Source of the DNA: Tupaia tana
Taxonomy: Eukaryota > Chordata > Mammalia > Scandentia > Tupaiidae
Assembly: GCA_026018925.1 (NCBI GenBank)
Contig: JAKSZU010000213.1
Coordinates: forward strand, 62,001 to 126,000
Length of the DNA stretch: 64,000 nucleotides
Direction of reading: 5' to 3'
Shown: piece by piece, positions 51,623 to 61,000 of the stretch
Numbering within the stretch: the first letter of the stretch is position 1
Layout of the letters: every line of letters begins with the position of its first letter
Notes under the pieces: model-generated
What the model saw: the letters and a program-made list of their open reading frames with translations, nothing else
What the model was told of the DNA's origin: nothing
Database searches by the model: none
Position numbers and translations under genes: made by a program

Positions 51623-51938
51623 GAGGAGACAGGAGCAGAGAGAGACAGAGACCTCAGAGACAGAGAGACAGAGATAGAAGGCCAGAGGGGCTCCCTACCA
51701 CACTAGCTTTGCTTGCTGGAGGCTGAATTATCAGTAGAAAGTCTTCCTTTCTCCTGAGCCCTGAAATATCTAGTTCCCAGTATCCATGTGGAATCTTCTC
51801 AGAGAATGGCTCAACTCTCCTGCCTGGCAGAAAGGAGCAGAAGGGCTTATTAACAAAACAAAAGATGGACCTGAGAGCCAGAGAGAAATTCTACCTTTAA
51901 AAAAATCATAAAAAGGAAAAATTACCAAAAAAAAAAAT
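51623..51938 (+). repeat. HOR monomer p23
   Basis: Markers: GACAGAGAGAC, GAATTATCAGTAG, GAAAGTCTTCC followed by normal GAGCCCTG, CTGGCAG, GATGGACC and AATCATAAAAAGG. The head resembles p12/p22 and the tail p14, so it may be an old hybrid. Confidence 0.8.
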
Positions 51939-52252
51939 GAAGAGACAGGAGCAGAGAGTGACAGAGACCTCAGAGACACAGAGACAGAGATAGAAGGCCA
52001 GAGGGCCTCCCTACCACACTAGCTTTGCTTGCTGGAGGCTGAATTATGAGTAGAAAATCTTCATTTCTCCTGAGCCCTGAAATATCTAGTTCCCAGTATC
52101 CATGTGGAATCTTCTCAGAGAATGGCTCAACTCTCCTGCCTGGGAGAAAGGAGCAGAAGGGCTTATTAACAAAACAAAAGATGGAGCTGAGAGCCAGAGA
52201 GAAATTCTACCTTTAAAAAAATCGTAGAAAGGAAAAATTACCAAAAAAATAT
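51939..52252 (+). repeat. HOR monomer p24
   Basis: Like p15 (GAAGAGACAGG, GAGAGTGACAG, GAGGGCCTCC, GTAGAAAGG) but with normal GAATTATGAG. It opens the second p8-p15-like cassette, p24-p32. Confidence 0.85.
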
Positions 52253-55098
52253 GAGGAGACAGGAGCAGAGAGATACAGAGACCTCAGAGACACAGAGACA
52301 GAGACAGAAGGCCAGAGGGGCTCCCTACCACACTAGCTTTGCTTGCTGGAGGCTGAATTATGAGTAGAAAATCTTCATTTCTCCTGAGCCCTGAAATATC
52401 TAGTTCCCAGTATCCATGTGGAATCTTCTCAGAGAATGGCTCAACTCACCTGCCTGGGAGAAAGGAGCAGAAGGGGCGTATTAACAAAACAGAAGATGGA
52501 GCTGAGAGCCAGATAGAAATTCTACCTTTCAGAAAATCGTATAAAATGGAAAAATTACCAAAAAAAAATGAGGAGGAAAAGAGCAGAGAGAGACAGAGAC
52601 CTCAGAGACACAGAGACAGAGATAGAAGGTCAGAGGGGCTCCCCAACCACACTAGCTTTGCTTGCTGGAGGCTGAATTATGAGTAGAAAATCTTCATTTC
52701 GCTTCTGCCCTGAAATGTCTAGTTCCCAGTATCAATGTGGGATCTTCTCAGAGAATGGCTCCACTCTCCTGCCTGGGAGAAAGGAGCAGAAGGGCTTATT
52801 AACAAAACAGAAGATGGAGCTGAGAGCCAGATAGAAATTCTACCTTTCAAAAAATCGTAAAATGAAAAAATTACCAAAAAAAAAATGAGGAGACAGGAGC
52901 AGAGAGAGACAGAGACCTCAGAGACACAGAGACAGAGACAGAAGGCCAGAGGGGCTCCCTACCACACTAGCTTTGCTTGCTGGAGGCTGAATTATGAGTA
53001 GAAAATCTTCATTTCTCCTGAGCCCTGAAATATCTAGTTCCCAGTATCCATGTGGAATCTTCTCAGAGAATGTCTCAACTCTCCTGCCTGGCAGAAAGGA
53101 GCACAAGGGCTTATTAACAAAACAAAAGATGGACCTGAGAGCCAGAGAGAAATTCTACCTTTAAAAAAATCGTAAAAAGGAACAATTACCAAAAATTAAA
53201 AAGAGGAGACAGGAGCAGAGAGAGACAGAGACCTCAGAGACACAGAGACAGAGATAGAAGGCCAGAGGGGCTCTCTATCACACTAGGTTTGCTTGCTGGA
53301 GGCTGAATTCTGAGTAGAAAATCTTCATTTCTCCTGAGCCCTGAAATATCTAGTTCCCAGTATCCATGTGGAATCTTCTCAGAGAATGGCTCAACTCTCC
53401 TGCATGGGAGAAAGGAGCAGAAGGGCTTATTAACAAAACAAAAGATGGAGCTGAGAGCCAGAGAAAAATTCTACCTTTAAAAAATCGTAATATTGAAAAA
53501 TTACCAAAAAAAAATGAGGAGACAGGAGCAGAGAGAGACAGAGACCTCAGAGACAGAGAGACAGAGAGAGAAGGCCAGAGGGGCTCCCTACCACACTAGC
53601 TTTGCTTGCTGGAGGCTGAATTATGAGTAGAAAGTCTTCCTTTCTCCTGAGCTCTAAAATATCTAGTTCCCAGTATCCATGTGGAATCTTCTCAGAGAAT
53701 GGCTCAACTCTCCTGCCTGGGGAGAATGGATCAGAAGGGCTTATTAACAAAACAAAAGATGGAGCTGAGAGCCAGAGAGAAATTCTACCTTTAAAAAAAT
53801 CGTAAAGAGGAAAAATTACCAAAAAAATAAAATAAGGAGACAGGAGCAGAGAGAGACAGAGACCTCAGAGACACAGAGACAGAGATAGAAGGCCAGAGGG
53901 GGCTCCCTACCACACTAGCTTTGCTTGCTGGAGACTGAAATATGAGCAGAAAATCTTCATTTCTCCTGAGCCCTGAAATATCTAGTTCCCAGTATCCATG
54001 TGGAATCTTCTCAGAGAATGGCTCAACTCTCTTGCCTGGGAGAAAGGAGGCAGAAGGGCCTTATTAACAAAACAAAAGATGGAGCTGAGAGCCAGAGAGA
54101 AATTATACCTTTAAAAAAATCGTAACAAGGAAAAATTACCAAAAAGAAAAATGAGGGAGACAGGAGCAGAGAGAGACAGAGACCTCAGAGACACAGAGAC
54201 AGAGATAGAAGGCCAGAGGGGCTCCCTACCACACTAGCTTTGCTTGCTGGAGGCTGAATTATGAGTAGAAAATCTTCATTTCTCCTGAGCCCTGAAATAT
54301 CTAGTTCCCAGTATCCATGTGGAATCTTCTCAGAGAATGGCTCAACTCTCCTGCCTGGGAGAAAGGAGCAGAAGGGCTTATTAACAAAACAAAAGATGGA
54401 CCTGAGAGCCAGAGAGAAATTCTACCTTTAAAAAAATCATAAAAAGGAAAAATTACCAAAAAAAAAATGAAGAGACAGGAGCAGAGAGTGACAGAGACCT
54501 CAGAGACACAGAGACAGAGATAGAAGGCCAGAGGGCCTCCCTACCACACTAGCTTTGCTTGCTGGAGGCTGAAATATGAGTAGAAAATCTTCATTTCTCC
54601 TGAGCCCTGAAATATCTAGTTCCCAGTATCCATGTGGAATCTTCTCAGAGAATGGCTCAACTCTCCTGCCTGGGAGAAAGGAGCAGAAGGGCTTATTAAC
54701 AAAACAAAAGATGGAGCTGAGAGCCAGAGAGAAATTCTACCTTTAAAAAAATCGTAGAAAGGAAAAATTACCAAAAAAATATGAGGAGACAGGAGCAGAG
54801 AGATACAGAGACCTCAGAGACACAGAGACAGAGACAGAAGGCCAGAGGGGCTCCCTACCACACTAGCTTTGCTTGCTGGAGGCTGAATTATGAGTAGAAA
54901 ATCTTCATTTCTCCTGAGCCCTGAAATATCTAGTTCCCAGTATCCATGTGGAATCTTCTCAGAGAATGGCTCAACTCACCTGCCTGGGAGAAAGGAGCAG
55001 AAGGGCGTATTAACAAAACAGAAGATGGAGCTGAGAGCCAGATAGAAATTCTACCTTTCAGAAAATCGTAAAATGGAAAAATTACCAAAAAAAAAAAT
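52253..55098 (+). repeat. HOR monomers p25-p33 of copy b
   Basis: Nine monomers start at 52253, 52570, 52887, 53203, 53516, 53834, 54153, 54469 and 54783. In type they repeat p8 to p15 and close with another p8-type unit. Small fixed differences separate them from p8-p15: GAAGGTCAG in p26, GAATGTCTC and GAGCACAAGG in p27, GAGAGAGAAGG in p29, GAAATTATACC in p30. Confidence 0.85.
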
Positions 55099-58000
55099 GA
55101 GGAGACCGGAAGCAGAGAGAGAGACAGAGACCTCAGAGACACAGAGACAGAGATAGAAGGCCCGAGGGGCTCCCTACCACACTAGCTTTGCTTGCTGTAG
55201 GCTGAATTATGAGTAGAAAATCTTCATTTCTCCTGAGCCCTGAAAATATCTAGTTCCCAGTATCCATGTGGAATCTTCTCAGAGAATGTCTCAACTGCTC
55301 TTGCCTGGGAGAAAGGAGCAGAAGGGCTTATTAACAAAACAAAAGATGGAGCTGAGAGCCAGAGAGAAATTCTACCTTTAAAAAAATCGTAAAAAGGAAA
55401 AATTACCAAAATAAAAAAGAGGAAACAGGAGCAGAGAGAGACAGAGACCTCAGAGACACAGAGACAGAGATCGAAGGCCAGAGGGGCTCCCTACCACACT
55501 AGCTTTGCCTGCTGGAGGCTGAATTATGAGTAGAAAATCTTTCTTTCTCCTGAGCCCTGAAATATATAGTTCCCAGTATCCATGTGGATTCTTCTCAGAG
55601 AATGGCTCAACTCTCCTGCCTGGGAGAAAGGAGCAGAAGGGCTTATTAACAAAAGAAAAGATGGAGCTGAGAGCCAGAGAGAAATTCTACCTTTAAAAAA
55701 ATCGTAAAATGGAAAAATTACCAAAAAGAAAAATGAGGAGACAGGAGCAGAGAGAGACAGAGACCTCAGAGACACAGAGACAGAGATAGAAGGCCAGAGG
55801 GGCTCCCTACCACACTAGCTTTGCTTGCTGGAGGCTGAATTATGAGTAGAAAATCTTCATTTCTCCTGAGCCCTGAAATATCTAGTTCCCAGTATCCATG
55901 TGGAAACTTCTCAGAGAATGGCTCAACTCTCCTGCCTGACAGAAAGGAGCAGAAGGGCTTATTAACAAAACAAAAGATGGAGCTGAGAGGCCAGAGAGAA
56001 ATTCTACCTTTAAAAAAATCGTAAAAAAGAAAAATTACCAAAAATTAAAATGAGGAGACAGGAGCAGAGAGAGACAGAGACCTCAGAGACACAGAGACAG
56101 AGACAAAAGGCCAGAGGCGCTCCCTACCACACTAGGTTTGCTTGCTGGAGGCTGAATTCTGAGTAGAAAATCTTCATTTCTCCTGAGCCCTGAAATATCT
56201 AGTTCCCAGTATCCATGTGGAATCTTCTCAGAGAATGGCTCAACTCTCCTGCCTGGGAGAAAGGAGCAGAAGGGCTTATTAACAAAACAAAAGATGGAGC
56301 TGAGAGCCAGAGAGTAATTCTACCTTTAAAGAAATCGTAAAAAGGAAAAATTACAAAAAAAAAATGAGGAGACAGGAGCAGGGAGAGACAGGAGACCTCA
56401 GAGACACAGAGACAGAGATAGAAGGCAAGGGGGGCTCCCTACCACACTAGCTTTGATTGCTGGAGGCTGAATTATGAGTAGAAAACCTTCATTTCTCTGG
56501 GGCCCTGAAATATCTATTTCCCAGTTTCCATGTGGAACCTTCTCAGAGAATGGCTCAACTCACCTGCCTGGGAGAAAGGAGCAGAAGGGCTTATTAACAA
56601 AACAGAAGATGGAGCTGAGAGCCAGATAGAAATTCTACCTTTCAAAAAATCGTAAAATGGAAAAATTACCAAAAAAAATATGAGGAGAAAGGAGCAGAGA
56701 GAGACAGAGACCTCAGAGACACAGAGACAGAGATAGAAGGCCAGAGGGGCTCCCTACCACACTAGCTTTGCTTGCTGGAGGCTGTACTATGAGTAGAAAA
56801 TCCTTCATTTCTCCTGAGCCCTGAAATATCTAGTTCCCAGTATCCATGTGGAATCTTCTCAGAGAATGGCTCAACTCTCCTGCCTGGCAGAAAGGAGCAC
56901 AAGGGCTTATTAACAAAACAAAAGATGGATCTGAGAGCCAGAGAGAAATTCTACCTTTAAAAATTCATAAAAAGGAAAAATTACCAAAAAAAAAATGAGG
57001 AGACAGGAGCAGAGAGAGACAGAGACCTCAGAGACACAGAGACAGAGATAGAAGGCAAGAGGGGCTACCTACCACACTAGCTTTGCTTGCTGGAGGCTGA
57101 AATATGAGTAGAAAATCTTCATTTCTCCTGAGCCCTGAAAATATCTATTTCCCAGTATACATGTGGAATCTTCTCAGAAAATGGCTCAACTCTCTTGCCT
57201 GGGAGAAAGGAGCAAAAGGGCTTATTAACAAAACAAAAGATGGAGCTGAGAGTCAGAGAGAAATTCTACCTTTAAAAAAATCGTAGAAAGGAAAAATTAC
57301 CAAAAAAAAAAATGAGGAGACAGGAGCAGAGAGATACAGAGACCTCAGAGACACAGAGACAGAGACAGAAGGCCAGAGGGGCCTCCCTACCACACTAGCT
57401 TTGCTTGCTGGAGGCTGAATTATGAGTAGAAAATCTTCATTTCTCCTGAGCCCTGAAATATCTAGTTCCCAGTATCCATGTGGAATCTTCTCAGAGAATG
57501 GCTCAACTCACCTGCCTGGGAGAAAGGAGCAGAAGGGCGTATTAACAAAACAGAAGATGGAGCTGAGAGCCAGATAGAAATTCTACCTTTCAGAAAATCG
57601 TAAAATGGAAAAATTACCAAAAAAAAATGAGGAGAAAGGAGCAGAGAGAGACAGAGACCTCAGAGACACAGAGACAGAGATAGAAGGCCAGAGGGGGCTC
57701 CCAACCACACTAGCTTTGCTTGCTGGAGGCTGAATTATGAGTAGAAAATCTTCATTTCGCTTCTGCCCTGAAATGTCTAGTTCCCAGTATCAATGTGGGA
57801 TCTTCTCAGAGAATGGCTCCACTCTCCTGCCTGGGGAGAAAGGAGCAGAAGGGCTTATTAACAAAACAGAAGATGGAGCTGAGAGCCAGATAGAAATTCT
57901 ACCTTTCAAAAAATCGTAAAATGAAAAAAATTACCAAAAAAAAATGAGGAGACAGGAGCAGAGAGAGACAGAGACCTGAGAGACACAAAGACAGAGACAG

Positions 58001-61000
58001 AAGGCCAGAGGGGCTCCCTACCACACTAGCTTTGCTTGCTGGAGGCTGAATTATGAGTAGAAAATCTTCATTTCTCCTGAGCCCTGAAATATCTAGTTCC
58101 CAGTATCCATGTGGAATCTTCTCAGAGAATGGCTCAACTCTCCTGCCTGGCAGAAAGGAGCAGAAGGGCTTATTAACAAAACAAAAGATGGACCTGAGAG
58201 CCAGAGAGAAATTCTACCTTTAAAAAAATCGTAAAAAGGAACAATTACCAAAAATTAAAAAGAGGAGACAGGAGCAGAGAGAGACAGAGACCTCAGAGAC
58301 ACAGAGACAGAGATAGAAGGCCAGAGGGGCTCTCTATCACACTAGGTTTGCTTGCTGGAGGCTGAATTCTGAGTAGAAAATCTTCATTTCTCCTGAGCCC
58401 TGAAATATCTAGTTCCCAGTATCCATGTGGAATCTTCTCAGAGAATGGCTCAACTCTCCTGCATGGGAGAAAGGAGCAGAAGGGCTTATTAACAAAACAA
58501 AAGATGGAGCTGAGAGCCAGAGAAAAATTCTACCTTTAAAAAATCGTAATATTGAAAAATTACCAAAAAAAAATGAGGAGACAGGAGCAGAGAGAGACAG
58601 AGACCTCAGAGACAGAGAGACAGAGATAGAAGGCCAGAGGGGCTCCCTACCACACTAGCTTTGCTTGCTGGAGGCTGAATTATGAGTAGAAAGTCTTCCT
58701 TTCTCCTGAGCTCTAAAATATCTAGTTCCCAGTATCCATGTGGAATCTTCTCAGAGAATGGCTCAACTCTCCTGCCTGGGAGAATGGATCAGAAGGGCTT
58801 ATTAACAAAACAAAAGATGGAGCTGAGAGCCAGAGAGAAATTCTACCTTTAAAAAAATCGTAAAGAGGAAAAATTACCAAAAAAAATAAAATAAGGAGAC
58901 AGGAGCAGAGAGAGACAGAGACCTCAGAGACACAGAGACAGAGATAGAAGGCCAGAGGGGCTCCCTACCACACTAGCTTTGCTTGCTGGAGACTGAAATA
59001 TGAGCAGAAAATCTTCATTTCTCCTGAGCCCTGAAATATCTAGTTCCCAGTATCCATGTGGAATCTCTCAGAGAATGGCTCAACTCTCTTGCCTGGGAGA
59101 AAGGAGCAGAAGGGCTTATTAACAAAACAAAAGATGGAGCTGAGAGCCAGAGAGAAATTCTACCTTTAAAAAAATCGTAACAAGGGAAAAATTACCAAAA
59201 AGAAAAATGAGGAGACAGGAGCAGAGAGAGACAGAGACCTCAGAGACACAGAGACAGAGATAGAAGGCCAGAGGGGCTCCCTACCACACTAGCTTTGCTT
59301 GCTGGAGGCCTGAATTATGAGTAGAAAATCTTCATTTCTCCTGAGCCCTGAAATATCTAGTTCCCAGTATCCATGTGGAATCTTCTCAGAGAATGGCTCA
59401 ACTCTCCTGCCTGGGAGAAAGGAGCAGAAGGGCTTATTAACAAAACAAAAGATGGAACTGAGAGCCAGAGAGAAATTCTACCTTTAAAAAAATCATAAAA
59501 AGGAAAAATTACCAAAAAAAAAAATGAAGAGACAGGAGCAGAGAGTGACAGAGACCTCAGAGACACAGAGACAGAGATAGAAGGCCAGAGGGCCTCCCTA
59601 CCACACTAGCTTTGCTTGCTGGAGGCTGAAATATGAGTAGAAAATCTTCATTTCTCCTGAGCCCTGAAATATCTAGTTCCCAGTATCCATGTGGAATCTT
59701 CTCAGAGAATGGCTCAACTCTCCTGCCTGGGAGAAAGGAGCAGAAGGGCTTATTAACAAAACAAAAGATGGAGCTGAGAGCCAGAGAGAAATTCTACCTT
59801 TAAAAAAAATCGTAGAAAGGAAAAATTACCAAAAAAATATGAGGAGACAGGAGCAGAGAGATACAGAGACCTCAGAGACACAGAGACAGAGACAGAAGGC
59901 CAGAGGGGGCTCCCTACCACACTAGCTTTGCTTGCTGGAGGCTGAATTATGAGTAGAAAATCTTCATTTCTCCTGAGCCCTGAAATATCTAGTTCCCAGT
60001 ATCCATGTGGAATCTTCTCAGAGAATGGCTCCACTCTCCTGCCTGGGAGAAAGGAGCAGAAGGGCTTATTAACAAAACAGAAGATGGAGCTGAGAGCCAG
60101 ATAGAAATTCTACCTTTCAAAAATCGTAAAATGAAAAAAATTACCAAAAAAAATATGAGGAGACAGGAGCAGAGAGAGACAGAGACCTCAGAGACACAGA
60201 GACAGAGACAGAAGGCCAGAGGGGCTCCCTACCACACTAGCTTTGCTTGCTGGAGGCTGAATTATGAGTAGAAAATCTTCATTTCTCGTGAGCCCTGAAA
60301 TATCTAGTTCCCAGTATCCATGTGGAATCTTCTCAGAGAATGGCTCAACTCTCCTGCCTGGCAGAAAGGAGCAGAAGGGCTTATTAACAAAACAAAAGAT
60401 GGAGCTGAGAGCCAGAGAGAAATTCTACCTTTAAATAAATCGTAAAAAGGAACAATTACCAAAAATTAAATGTAGAGACAGGAGCAGAGAGAGACAGAGA
60501 CCTCAGAGACACAGAGACAGAGATAGAAGGCCAGAGGGGGCCTCTCTATCACACTAGGTTTTGCTTGCTGGAGGCTGAATTCTGAGTAGAAAATCTTCAT
60601 TTCTCCTGAGCCCTGAAATATCTAGTTCCCAGTATCCATGTGGAATCTTCTCAGAGAATGGCTCAACTCTCCTGCATGGGAGAAAGGAGCAGAAGGGCTT
60701 ATTAACAAAACAAAAGATGGAGCTGAGAGCCAGAGAAAAATTCTACCTTTAAAAAATCGTAAAATTGAAAAATTACCAAAAAAAAAATGAGGAGACAGGA
60801 GCAGATCGAGACAGAGACCTCAGAGACAGAGAGACAGAGATAGAAGGCCAGAGCGGCTCCCTACCACACTAGCTTTGCTTGCTGGAGGCTGAATTATGAG
60901 TAGAAAGTCTTCCTTTCTCCTGAGCTCTAAAATATCTAGTCCCAGTATCCATGTGGAATCTTCTCAGAGAATGGCTCAACCTCTCCTGCCTGGGAGAAAG

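Larger units (their letters stand above)
44690..55098 (+). repeat. HOR copy b, complete 33-mer (10409 bp)
   Basis: The simplest full HOR unit in the window and the reference for p1 to p33. Positions p25 to p33 (52253-55098) repeat types p8 to p15 plus a final p8-type monomer, with their own markers: p26 GAGGAAAAGAG and GAAGGTCAG, p27 GAATGTCTC and CACAAGG, p29 GAGAGAGAAGG. Corresponding points in copy c are about 10.41 kb away. Confidence 0.92.
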
